Of a DNA stretch of 64,000 nt, positions 45,793-53,629 are shown piece by piece. Origin of the DNA: Salinibacterium xinjiangense (GTDB taxonomy: Bacteria > Actinomycetota > Actinomycetes > Actinomycetales > Microbacteriaceae); NCBI RefSeq assembly GCF_014645015.1, contig NZ_BMLC01000001.1, positions 882,585 to 946,584 of the forward strand, given 5' to 3'. The position numbers and the translations under genes are program-made. The stretch's first letter is position 1, and each line of letters opens with the position of its first letter. The notes beneath the pieces were generated by a model. It worked only from the letters and a program-made list of their open reading frames with translations, was not told the origin of the DNA and did not search any database.

Positions 45793-46916
45793 CGGATCTC
45801 CTTCTGCAGACGCATCTGCCTCACGTTGTAGATGATGATCGGCAGCACGAGCAGGAACAGGATGACGGCGAACGCAGAAGCCCTGCCCTCCTCGAGTTTC
45901 TGTGCGTACACCGCGTTAGCGAGCACGTTGGTTCCGTTGGCGCCACCCGTCATCGTCTGAACAATGTCGAATACCTTCAGCGATGCGATCGAGATGGTGG
46001 TCAGCACGACGATGAGGGAGCTCCGGATGCCAGGAACCGTCACGTTGACGAACCGCTCCCAGGCATTCGTGCCATCGAGTTGCGCTGCCTCCATCTGCTC
46101 GGCTGGCACGCCCTTGATAGCTGCGGAGAGCACGACCATCGCGAATCCGGTCTGCACCCAGATCAGGATGACCATCAGGAACAGGTTGTTCCATGGCGCC
46201 GCGTTGATGAAGTCGACGGGCTGGCCACTGAAGAACGTGATGATCCCGTTCAGGAGTCCGATTTGCGGCTGGTCTACCGAGTTGGCGTCGTAAACGAACT
46301 TCCAGATGATGCTGGCGCCCACGAAAGAGATGGCCATCGGCATGAAGACGAGCGCCTTCAGAACCTTCTCGCCCCTGGCCTTGTCGACGAACACGGCGTA
46401 CGCGAGGCCGACGATCGTCGAGAATGCGGGAACGACGAGCACCCAGATGATCGTGTTGATGATCGCGACCCGGTTGGCCTCCTGGCCGAACACGAACACG
46501 AAGTTCTCCAGGCCGACGAACCTGCTGCCCCGGGCATTCATGAATGCCTTGAAGAAGGTAGCGACCGTCGGATAGAGCAGGCCGATAGTGAGGAGGAGGA
46601 CAGCGGGGCTCAGGAATCCGATGAGCTGGAAGAGATAACCGGCTCCCTCTCGTGAACGGTAATCGAGGAGGAAGAACACCCCACCGAGCACCGCGGCGAC
46701 GACAGCCGCCAGCGGGATCGAGCCGAGAACGAGGAAGACGGTGACCGGTGCGAGAACGCAGACCAACGCGCGGATGATCGTATAGCGACGACCCGAACGC
46801 GGCGCGATCTCGATGAAGAAGATGAGGATGCCGGCTACCAGGATGAAGGCCCCGATTACCAGGGGAATCTGGGCGAACGGGTTGAGGCCGGCGAGCCATT
46901 TCAGGAACCCTGACAT
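45789..46916 (-). CDS. Alpha-glucoside-type ABC transporter permease (AglF-like)
   Basis: This 375-residue permease has two extra hydrophobic stretches at its N-terminus (residues about 17-35 and 48-80) before the six core helices, a feature of AglF-type proteins. The EAA loop reads MEAAQLDGTNAWERF near residue 280. The binding-protein gene lies upstream, separated by 131 nt that contains a perfect hairpin (46980-47004). No ATPase gene is in the operon. Confidence 0.9.
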   Translation of the reverse strand: MSGFLKWLAGLNPFAQIPLVIGAFILVAGILIFFIEIAPRSGRRYTIIRALVCVLAPVTVFLVLGSIPLAAVVAAVLGGVFFLLDYRSREGAGYLFQLIGFLSPAVLLLTIGLLYPTVATFFKAFMNARGSRFVGLENFVFVFGQEANRVAIINTIIWVLVVPAFSTIVGLAYAVFVDKARGEKVLKALVFMPMAISFVGASIIWKFVYDANSVDQPQIGLLNGIITFFSGQPVDFINAAPWNNLFLMVILIWVQTGFAMVVLSAAIKGVPAEQMEAAQLDGTNAWERFVNVTVPGIRSSLIVVLTTISIASLKVFDIVQTMTGGANGTNVLANAVYAQKLEEGRASAFAVILFLLVLPIIIYNVRQMRLQKEIR

Positions 46917-46979
46917 AGACGTCCTTTCGAGTGCACCAGTGAACTCGCGCTTGTATTTTGAGACTAGGGGTAAGTGAGA

Positions 46980-47004
46980 GCCGGCGGAAGAGGTCTCCGC
47001 CGGC
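46980..47004 (-). promoter_or_regulatory. Perfect intercistronic hairpin after the aglE-like gene
   Basis: A nine-pair perfect stem (GCCGGCGGA with TCCGCCGGC) with a seven-base loop lies between the binding-protein gene and its first permease. It matches the position of the hairpins at 25564-25596 and 37298-37333 in the other operons that start with a binding-protein gene. Confidence 0.65.
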
Positions 47005-47047
47005 CCTCGGTCATGCTGTTCTAGCCGGTATTACTGAGATGGCCAGA

Positions 47048-48397
47048 CTACTCAGACGGCCAGGTGGCCTCGATGTTGTCGAGCACCTCGTCCGTCGACT
47101 TACCGTTGATCCAGTCGACCATGCCGGTCCAGAACGAACCAGCACCGACGACGCCGGGCATGAGGTCAGAACCGTCGAACCTGAACGTGGTGGCGGGGTC
47201 CTGGAGAACCTTGATCGCCTCCTGCAGGATCGGGCTTGACGCGCTGGCAGGGTCGAGACCCTTGTTTGCGCTGATTACGCCACCGAGTGCGACGCGGCTG
47301 TTGGCCCATTCGGGGCTGGAGAGGTATTCCTGCACCTTGACAGTGTCCGTGTCATTCGAGAAGGCGGCGACGATCTCGCCACCACCCGTGACGGCGCTTC
47401 CGCCTGCTTCGACTGACGGGGTGATGAACGCCCAGATGTCAGCGTCGGGACCGACCGTGGCATTGCCGTTGGCGGGATCCTGGATGAATCCGTCATAGAA
47501 CGATGCCTGGTGGTGGAGTGCGCACGAACCGTCGCCGAGGGCGCGGGCCGGGTCACCGAACGGAGTGGTGTTGATCGACTTGACGTCGCCAAATCCCGCG
47601 TTCACGTAGTCAGGGTTCAGCAGGATCTCGCCCACCGAGTCGAATGCCGACTTGATGGCGGGGTCGTTGAACGGGATCTCGTGTGCGACCCACTGGTCGT
47701 AGACATCCGGTCCGGCTTCGCGCAGCACGAGGTCTTCGACCCAGTCGGTGCCGGGCCAGCCCGTTGCCGCGTCAGAACCGAATCCGACACACCACGGTGC
47801 GGTCTTGGTCTTTCCCTGGATCGTTTTGGTCAGGTCGAGAAGCTCCTGGTACGTGGTGGGGACTTCAACCCCCCACTCCTTGAACTGAGCAGGTGAGTAC
47901 CAGACGAATCCCTTGACGCTGGCCATGAGAGGTGCGCCGTACAGGGTGTCTCCGGTGCTGGCGTATCCTGCCCAGTCTTCGCCCCAGAACTCGGAGACAT
48001 TGGATGCAACGCCCTCGGGCGCCGGCTGCACCAAGTCGCGCGACGCAAGGTCACCCAGAAGACCGGGCTGCGGGAAGATGGCGAGGTCGGGAGCCGTGCC
48101 GCCCTGGGCGCGGGTTCCGATCTGAGCTTCGAATTCCTTCGAGCCTTCGTACTGGATGTCGATGCCGCTCTCTTTTTCCCAGGCGGCCCAGGACTTGTTG
48201 AGGAGATCTGCCTCGGTGTCCTGGATGGTGCCGTAGATCGTGACGACGCCATCGGCATCGCCTGCATCTCCTGGGCCTGGGCCTGCGCTCGAGCCTGAGC
48301 CTGAGCCTGTGTCGCTGGAGCAGCCCGCCAGTGCGAGCCCTGCTACTGCGAGTATGGCGAACGGTGCTGTGAATCTACGCTGCACGATGAAACTCAT
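47048..48397 (-). CDS. Alpha-glucoside-binding lipoprotein (AglE-like)
   Basis: This 449-residue binding protein has a lipobox (LALAGC, Cys at about residue 26) followed by a Gly/Ser linker (SGSGSSAGPGPGDAGD). The domain patterns VTIYGTIQDTEADLLNKS, EFEAQIGTRAQGGTAPD, PQPGLLGDL and TDWVEDLVLREAGPD match the AglE-type alpha-glucoside group. The ATG at 48397 has GAGGAGGA just upstream, so the longer open frame is rejected. The promoter carries two kinds of operator and is divergent from a LacI gene, giving a well-defined regulated importer. Confidence 0.9.
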   Translation of the reverse strand: MSFIVQRRFTAPFAILAVAGLALAGCSSDTGSGSGSSAGPGPGDAGDADGVVTIYGTIQDTEADLLNKSWAAWEKESGIDIQYEGSKEFEAQIGTRAQGGTAPDLAIFPQPGLLGDLASRDLVQPAPEGVASNVSEFWGEDWAGYASTGDTLYGAPLMASVKGFVWYSPAQFKEWGVEVPTTYQELLDLTKTIQGKTKTAPWCVGFGSDAATGWPGTDWVEDLVLREAGPDVYDQWVAHEIPFNDPAIKSAFDSVGEILLNPDYVNAGFGDVKSINTTPFGDPARALGDGSCALHHQASFYDGFIQDPANGNATVGPDADIWAFITPSVEAGGSAVTGGGEIVAAFSNDTDTVKVQEYLSSPEWANSRVALGGVISANKGLDPASASSPILQEAIKVLQDPATTFRFDGSDLMPGVVGAGSFWTGMVDWINGKSTDEVLDNIEATWPSE

Positions 48398-48479
48398 ACT
48401 TCCTCCTCGTTGAGGGTGGATCGCGAGGGCCAGTGGTGGCCCCGCGGGGGGTGATTGCAAAACAGAACTGCCCCGAACG

Positions 48480-48534
48480 GGAACCGGTTCCACAGCACAA
48501 ACTAGGTGAAGTTCGAGATCAATGCAAGCGCTTG
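48480..48534 (-). promoter_or_regulatory. Promoter and operators of the alpha-glucoside importer
   Basis: On the minus strand the -35 TTGCAT (48527-48522) and -10 TAGTTT (48504-48499) are 17 nt apart. The palindrome GGAACCGGTTCC (48480-48491) covers the predicted start of transcription, and CAAGCGCTTG (48525-48534) overlaps the -35. The first matches the operator before the LacI gene (48623-48640). The second matches the malE site, so two regulators may act here. Confidence 0.72.
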
Positions 48535-48622
48535 GCACGAACTGGCGTCTAACGATTCGGCCACACCCCCGTAATTCGGTGGGAGCGCTCTCACAACGAT
48601 TTGATCACACTCTCCCCTGCGG

Positions 48623-48662
48623 TGTGGAACCGGTTCCACAATCATCACCGCCCAACTAGGCT
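48623..48662 (+). promoter_or_regulatory. Promoter and operator of the LacI gene
   Basis: A perfect 18-bp palindrome (TGTGGAACCGGTTCCACA, 48623-48640) overlaps a possible -35 (TTCCAC, 48634-48639). A TAGGCT -10 follows after 17 nt at 48657-48662. It suggests autoregulation. Its centre is about 146 bp from the related operator in the importer promoter. Confidence 0.68.
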
Positions 48663-48691
48663 TTGGCCGTCCTGTCATCGGCGAAGGGAAC

Positions 48692-49723
48692 ATGATGAGC
48701 GCACTCAGCGATGTCGCCCGCCTCGCCGAAGTATCCAAGGCCACGGTATCCCGCGCCCTGAGCGGCAATGGTTACGTCTCGATCGAAACGCGAAACCGCG
48801 TCGTCGCCGCCGCCGCCGCCATCGGATACGTTGTGTCGTCGAACGCATCGAGCCTGGTGACCGGGCACACGAAGAACGTCGGTGTGGTCATCCCGTTCAT
48901 CAATCGCTGGTTTTTTGGAGAGGTACTCGAAGGGATCGAGACTGCTCTCATCGCCGCCGGCTACGACCTCACCCTCTACCGGCTCAGTGCGGACGATGCC
49001 GCGCGACGCCGTGTGTTCGAGTATTTCCTTGTGCGCAAACGGGTGGATGCGGTCATCGCGGTTGGAATCGAGCTCACCCGCACCGAAGTCGACCTGCTGC
49101 GCTCCCTCGGCAAACCGATTGTCGGCATCGGAGGTGCAGTGGAAGGAATGGCCACTCTCAGCATCGACGATGTCGCAGCTGCCGAGCTGATCACCGAGTT
49201 GCTGATCGGTCTCGGGCACACGCGCATCATGCACGTGGGGGGAAGCCAACAGAAACAAGTCGATTTTCGGGTGCACTCGCAGAGGTTGAAGGGGTTCACA
49301 CAGGCAATGCGATCGGCGGGGCTCCGCTACGACGATGAATCGTTCAGACCCACAGATATTTCGATCGAGGGCGGCTATACCGCTGGACTCTCGATCCTCG
49401 CCGACCCCCGGTCGCGCCCGAGCGCAATAGTTGCGGGGGCCGACGAGGTCGCGATCGGTATCATCATCGCCGCCCGCCAACTGGGCATCCAGGTGCCGGC
49501 CCAGCTCTCTGTAGTGGGTATCGACGGACACGACCTCGCCCCGATGTTCGGGCTCACGACCCTGGCGCAGCATCCGAAATCACAGGGAACAATGGCCGTG
49601 AGGCTACTGCTCGACGAGCTCACCGACCTCACCGAGCCCCTGGATCGGCCAGCGTCGAACTGGAATACATTCCCCGTCAGCCTCGAGGTCCGACAGAGCA
49701 CCACGGCTCCTCCACTGCCGTGA
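48692..49723 (+). CDS. LacI-family regulator of the alpha-glucoside importer
   Basis: This 343-residue repressor begins with a helix-turn-helix (LSDVARLAEVSKATVSRALS, residues 5-24), then a hinge and a sensor domain ending in SVVGIDGHDLAPMFG and TTLAQHP. It is the divergent neighbour of the importer, and palindromes of the AACCGGTT type occur in both promoters, so it is very probably the repressor that binds them. The sugar effector is inferred to be an alpha-glucoside. A second ATG three bases downstream is an alternative start. Confidence 0.92.
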   Translation: MMSALSDVARLAEVSKATVSRALSGNGYVSIETRNRVVAAAAAIGYVVSSNASSLVTGHTKNVGVVIPFINRWFFGEVLEGIETALIAAGYDLTLYRLSADDAARRRVFEYFLVRKRVDAVIAVGIELTRTEVDLLRSLGKPIVGIGGAVEGMATLSIDDVAAAELITELLIGLGHTRIMHVGGSQQKQVDFRVHSQRLKGFTQAMRSAGLRYDDESFRPTDISIEGGYTAGLSILADPRSRPSAIVAGADEVAIGIIIAARQLGIQVPAQLSVVGIDGHDLAPMFGLTTLAQHPKSQGTMAVRLLLDELTDLTEPLDRPASNWNTFPVSLEVRQSTTAPPLP

Positions 49724-50224
49724 CCGGCTGGGCTGCCCCGCAAGCCTGTGTGCGGACAATGGAAGCCCGGCCCGCAACCGATGAAGATCGCAGGCCGAGC
49801 TTCCCGGGGTCACTCGGCCCGCGTCCCCGAACGACGCAGAGCAAAGATGAGCCCCGCGGGAACGAACCCGCGCTTGAGGAACCCGAACCCACCAAGCGCG
49901 ATCGGTTCGCGCCCGAGCACCATGGACGCTGGCGCCACCGAGGCAGCCACACGGCCACCATGACGTCGGGCGATCGGGTGGTTCGGTAGCGACTGAGCGG
50001 TAAATTCATGCATTCGAATATGCACTTTCGGGTACGCACTGCTGCGGATGTTTACTCGTGTCGTACTGCGGTGCTAGCCAGAGGGTAAGGCTGTCCAGTC
50101 CCGTGGGGTTGCGTGCGGGTGTCGAGCGAACATCTTTCGGGGGTGTCCCACGTTCGGGGGATGCCGGGACAGTGCTCATTATGGGGCGACCCGCGACCGG
50201 ACGCAACTGCAGCGGACACATCCG
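49724..50224. other. 500 bp without a recognisable gene
   Basis: Short open frames exist on both strands, but none has a convincing start, ribosome-binding site or recognisable domain. The minus-strand frame ending near 49810 has a hydrophobic tail (GFGFLKRGFVPAGLIFALRR) that might be a fragment of a membrane protein; this is weak. The stretch adjoins the decayed LuxR-like region and looks like gene-remnant DNA. Confidence 0.5.
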
Positions 50225-51155
50225 AAATCCCTTCCGTTCCGAAGGAGCACTCAAGCAGCCATAACCGAACCCGATCGGTCCGTCATCAGTGCCCTGCAGC
50301 CTCCAGCCATCGAGATGTCAGTCGACGACCTCGGACGCGCCTTCGGGCGGGTGACCGGGGATGTGACGACCATGCTTTTGAAACGCTCCGGTGTTGCTGG
50401 CCAGCGCTTGTGGCCGAGCACGGGCCGAGGGTGCGGGCCATCCTCGATCGACTTCCCGCCGGCGTCGGGGATGCCGATCCCTGGCTCGTCGCGGCCTATG
50501 GCCCGAGTTTTCGTTCGATCGGGTCCACAAGCAGATCGGCAGTGATGGCGAATTTCACCACGGCACATTCACTGATCACGGATGTCTCAACCGCAGCGGT
50601 GCGCAGCGGCATCGGCGTGCACCGCTCAGCCGCAGATTCGCGGGCAGGGCAAAGTCACGGATTCCGAGGCACTCTTTCCGGTCGTCGCAACCGCCACGAC
50701 TGGAAGCGAACGGAAGCCCCTGGGGCTCTATTCGCGAGCCACCATCTCGATCTTCAGTGAACGATACGCCGAGAGGCTCGACCTTATGAGGCTCTCACGT
50801 CGGGTTACGCCACCCGGGCTCCCCGGGTGGCGTCGTGACGATCTCCGAGGGCCTGAGGGCGAGATTCCTCCTGCGTCGGGGAAAGCGCAGCCGGCCCGGG
50901 GCGTCCCCCCGGCTCTCCAGCCCACACAGCATCACGCGAACTGCCCCGGCCGGTTCATCGCCCACCTGCGATTCGCCCGCGGCGACATGCAGCGCGCGTT
51001 CGAAGGCCCCTGCGACTGCGACGCCCCGGGAGACGCGCACTCCAGTCGCACACTTATCGACGTGTCCCTCATCGAGGCCGCGGAAACGCACCGACTCTCC
51101 GATGCTTCGATGCTTCGATGCTTCGATCTCGGATATCTCCTTCCACCGCGCTGAC
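50225..51155 (+). pseudogene. Degenerate LuxR-family regulator remnant
   Basis: Pieces of one protein appear in different plus-strand frames. SALQPPAIEMSVDDLGRAFGR is encoded around 50280-50345, then in the next frame PALVAEHGPRVRAILDRLP and ADPWLVAAYGPSFRSIG (50418-50530), then RSGIGVHRSAA, and near the end AHLRFARGDMQRAFE (about 50965-51010) and SSRTLIDVSLIEAAE. These resemble the helical sensor region of large actinobacterial LuxR-type regulators. Frames change several times and no intact helix-turn-helix is found, so it reads as a shortened, frameshifted relic. The family call is from memory of the pattern and is moderately sure. Confidence 0.45.
51101..51124. repeat. Three tandem copies of an 8-bp unit
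   Basis: GATGCTTC is repeated three times in a row, followed by GATCTC. It lies in the 3' part of the decayed region, as expected of slippage in DNA not under coding constraint. Confidence 0.8.
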
Positions 51156-51181
51156 CTGACCAGCTGCGCGTTAACGAAACA

Positions 51182-51213
51182 ACGGCGCCGCTCCCCGAAA
51201 GGAACGACGCCGT
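51182..51213 (-). terminator. Terminator after rplL
   Basis: Thirteen-base arms with two mismatches (ACGGCG... with ...CGCCGT) close a six-base CCGAAA loop 15 nt downstream of the rplL stop. On the minus strand the stem is followed by TGTTTCG, a modest T-rich tail. Confidence 0.65.
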
Positions 51214-51228
51214 CGTGTGAAACCGAAG

Positions 51229-51612
51229 TTACTTGAGGGTAACCGTGGCGCCAGCCTCTTCGAGCTGAGCCTTTGCCTTCTCGGCGGTCTCCTTGTTGAC
51301 ACCTTCGAGCACGGGGCCCGGAGCGCCATCAACGACTGCCTTCGCTTCACCGAGGCCGAGGCTGGTGAGAGCGCGCACCTCCTTGATGACCTGGATCTTC
51401 TTCTCGCCGACAGCCTCGAGGATGACGTCGAAGGAATCCTTCTCCTCAACCTCTTCGACTACTGCCGCGGCGCCACCGGCGGCCGCAGCGGCGACGGGTG
51501 CGGCGGCGGTGACCTCGAAGGTCTCCTCGAACTTCTTGACGAACTCGCTGAGCTCAATGAGCGTGAGCTCCTTGAACGCCTCGATCAGCTCTTCGCTGGT
51601 CAGTTTTGCCAT
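51229..51612 (-). CDS. rplL: 50S ribosomal protein L7/L12
   Basis: This 127-residue ribosomal stalk protein has the N-terminal dimerisation helices ([16 protein letters not shown]), an Ala-rich flexible hinge ([13 protein letters not shown], residues 36-48), and the conserved C-terminal factor-binding domain ([20 protein letters not shown] and the ending AGATVTLK). It follows rplJ after 65 nt, as in most bacteria, and is under the L10 leader. Confidence 0.98.
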   Translation of the reverse strand: MAKLTSEELIEAFKELTLIELSEFVKKFEETFEVTAAAPVAAAAAGGAAAVVEEVEEKDSFDVILEAVGEKKIQVIKEVRALTSLGLGEAKAVVDGAPGPVLEGVNKETAEKAKAQLEEAGATVTLK

Positions 51613-51677
51613 GATGTGTCTCCTTGTTTTCGTAAATTACGGTCGGCGCAGAGCGCGACTGTGCTTGTTTGTCGCGC

Positions 51678-52193
51678 CTACTGAGCGGACGACTGCTTCT
51701 CGCGCAGCGCCTCGACCGTGCGAACGGCCTTGGCGAGCGGAGCGTTGAACAGGTAAGCGGCACCGAACAGCGAAGCCTTGGCGGCTCCGGCAAACTTCGC
51801 GAGGAGCACCTCCCTGGTTTCAAGATCGGCAAGCTTGGTGACCTCTGCGGCGCTGAGGGCGTTACCGTCGAAGTAACCACCCTTCACAACCAGCAGCGGG
51901 TTTGCCTTGGCAAAGTCACGCAGTGTCTTCGCGACGGTGACCGGGTCACCGTGTACGAAAGCGATCGCGGAGGGCCCGACAAGCTCCTCGTCAAATGACG
52001 AGATTCCTGCCGCGTTTGCCGCGATCTTTGTCAGCGTGTTCTTCACCACGGCGTATGTTGCGTGCTCACTCATAGATGTGCGCAGCGTTTTGAGCTGGGC
52101 AACAGTGAGTCCGCGATACTCGGTGAGCAGGACAGCGGTCGAGTTGCGGAACTTCTCCGTCAACTCGGCGACTGATGCTTCCTTGTTCGCCAT
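51678..52193 (-). CDS. rplJ: 50S ribosomal protein L10
   Basis: This 171-residue protein forms the base of the ribosomal stalk. It starts [18 protein letters not shown] at 52193, with AGGGAG six bases upstream; an earlier in-frame start only extends into the leader. Family motifs include [17 protein letters not shown] and [11 protein letters not shown]. The C-terminal helix ([15 protein letters not shown]) would bind L7/L12. About 270 nt of structured leader precede it, with an attenuator, so the protein probably represses its own mRNA. Confidence 0.98.
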   Translation of the reverse strand: MANKEASVAELTEKFRNSTAVLLTEYRGLTVAQLKTLRTSMSEHATYAVVKNTLTKIAANAAGISSFDEELVGPSAIAFVHGDPVTVAKTLRDFAKANPLLVVKGGYFDGNALSAAEVTKLADLETREVLLAKFAGAAKASLFGAAYLFNAPLAKAVRTVEALREKQSSAQ

Positions 52194-52462
52194 GGTGCTC
52201 CCTAAATTGTGGATTGGACTGCCGCAGACCTGCGCATGTGGACGTAAGCGCTGCACACCGGACAATAAAAAAAGCCCCGGCCTGCTGCAGGTCCACTCTG
52301 GAGTGGAACGCAGGGCACGGAGCTGAGAATCAAACTGGCTGAAAAGACCGGCTCGAGAAACTTCTTCATACGCCTGCGCTGGCTGTCGCTTTCACGACAC
52401 TTCGGTCATCCTGTGCTTTCACACACGATGACCACCTGCGGTCTTTGGCTCCCGTAAGACTA
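52194..52462 (-). promoter_or_regulatory. L10 ribosomal-protein leader with promoter
   Basis: A TAGTCT -10 lies at 52462-52457 on the minus strand. It is followed by a leader rich in inverted repeats, including the GACCGCAGGTGGTC region (about 52435) typical of L10 leaders of actinomycetes, and the terminator-like hairpin at 52273-52324. The L10 or L10-L12 complex is known to bind such leaders in other bacteria to repress rplJL; here that is inferred from position and motif. Confidence 0.7.
52267..52324 (-). terminator. Attenuator in the rplJ leader
   Basis: The minus strand forms a GC-rich stem (AGCTCC...CCTGC with GCAGG...GGGGCT) with an inner CCACT/AGTGG hairpin, followed by seven uninterrupted T residues (52273-52267). 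It lies between the leader's binding region and the rplJ start, so it can terminate transcription before the genes. Confidence 0.7.
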
Positions 52463-52502
52463 AGCGAATCCGTGCCCGCGCGCAAACCGGCCGCTGGGCC
52501 GC

Positions 52503-53348
52503 CTAGACGTGGTCTCGCCAGCTGTGCTGGGGCACGAAACCGAGCACGCGGCGAGCCTTCTCGCTGGGGGCGAGGGAACCAGTGCCCTCGACGGAGGCTC
52601 GGAACTCCACCGCCGGAAACACCTCGGCCATCAGCTCGGCGCTGGGGCGCGACATCACGGTGTCTGCGGCAAAGATGTTGAAGACGTCGAAACCCGGGCG
52701 CGAGGCCTCCAGCGACAACCTGATCGCCTCTGCACCGTCACGTGCGTCGATGTAGCCCCACAGGTTCCACGACCGCAGTGTCGCGTCCGCATCGAAGGCG
52801 GGGAACGCAGCGTAGTCGGGCACGGTCATGACGTTGGAGAATCTCAGCGCCGTGATGCTCAATTCCGGATCCCAGCGCACAAGCTTTTGCGCGAGCTCCT
52901 CCTCGAGGTGCTTGACCACTGAATATGTGGATTCAGGACGGCTCTCATACTCCTCATCAAGCGGCACGTAGGGTGGCGGTGATTCGAACGGGATACCGAG
53001 CAGCGTCTCGCTCGAGGCATAGACGATGGTGCTGATACCGACCCGGCGGGCAGCCTGGAAGACGTTGAATGTCGAGTTCATGTTGTTGTGGAACGTGGCG
53101 CTGTCAGACCTGAGCCCTCCCGCGGGAATCGCCGCCAGGTGAACGACGGCGTCAAGGCCCTCATGCCGGTTGTCGATGCTGCTGAGCGCATCCACCGTCT
53201 GCCCGTAATCGGTGAAATCAACGACAGTGAACGCCTCGCGATCAGGGCCGACGACGTCGAGCACCGTGACCTCATGCCCTGCGTCGCGCAGCGCCTGCAC
53301 CGTCACTCGGCCGAGCTTGCCATTGCCTCCGGTGACCGCGACCCTCAT
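52503..53348 (-). CDS. NAD(P)-dependent sugar epimerase/dehydrogenase (extended SDR)
   Basis: This 281-residue extended short-chain dehydrogenase has the nucleotide motif VTGGNGKLGRVT at the N-terminus (about residue 5), HLAAIP, a YASSETLLG strand, and the catalytic YSVVK (about residue 150). The ATG at 53348 begins exactly at the Rossmann fold, so the longer upstream frame is rejected. Sequence flavour is that of UDP-sugar or uronate-type dehydrogenases; the substrate is not certain. It lies near, and on the same strand as, an oxidoreductase and a sugar isomerase, separated from them by a fragment of a histidine kinase. Confidence 0.85.
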   Translation of the reverse strand: MRVAVTGGNGKLGRVTVQALRDAGHEVTVLDVVGPDREAFTVVDFTDYGQTVDALSSIDNRHEGLDAVVHLAAIPAGGLRSDSATFHNNMNSTFNVFQAARRVGISTIVYASSETLLGIPFESPPPYVPLDEEYESRPESTYSVVKHLEEELAQKLVRWDPELSITALRFSNVMTVPDYAAFPAFDADATLRSWNLWGYIDARDGAEAIRLSLEASRPGFDVFNIFAADTVMSRPSAELMAEVFPAVEFRASVEGTGSLAPSEKARRVLGFVPQHSWRDHV

Positions 53349-53481
53349 GCCGGGGATCCTGCTGTGTATGGATTTCTCATCACTCCAGTCTGCCACCGCG
53401 AAAAGGTGTCGAGTGCGGCCAGAGTCTCCAGAAGGGCTCAATCCCGTCCAGAAGCGCTCCATCCCGTCGAGAGGGTGGGTT

Positions 53482-53619
53482 CGCGGCGAGCGGAAGGATG
53501 ATGCGGAACACCGTCTGATCCGGCTTGCTCAGGGTCTCGGCTCGGCCGCCGAGCGCCTCCATGACCGCGCTGACGATCGCCAGGCCAAAGCCGGTGCTGC
53601 CCTTTGCCTCGAGCGTGAG
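53482..53619 (-). pseudogene. Histidine kinase C-terminal fragment
   Basis: About 46 residues (LTLEAKGSTGFGLAIVSA onward to FRIILPLAA) match the end of a sensor kinase ATP-binding domain: the G2 box GFGLAIVSAVMEALGG and the final beta-strand RIILPLA. The rest of the kinase is absent; upstream sequence belongs to the adjacent oxidoreductase gene. It reads as a relic left after deletion or rearrangement between the two sugar oxidoreductase genes. There is no sign of a functional start. Confidence 0.6.
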
Positions 53620-53629
53620 CTGTGGCGGG

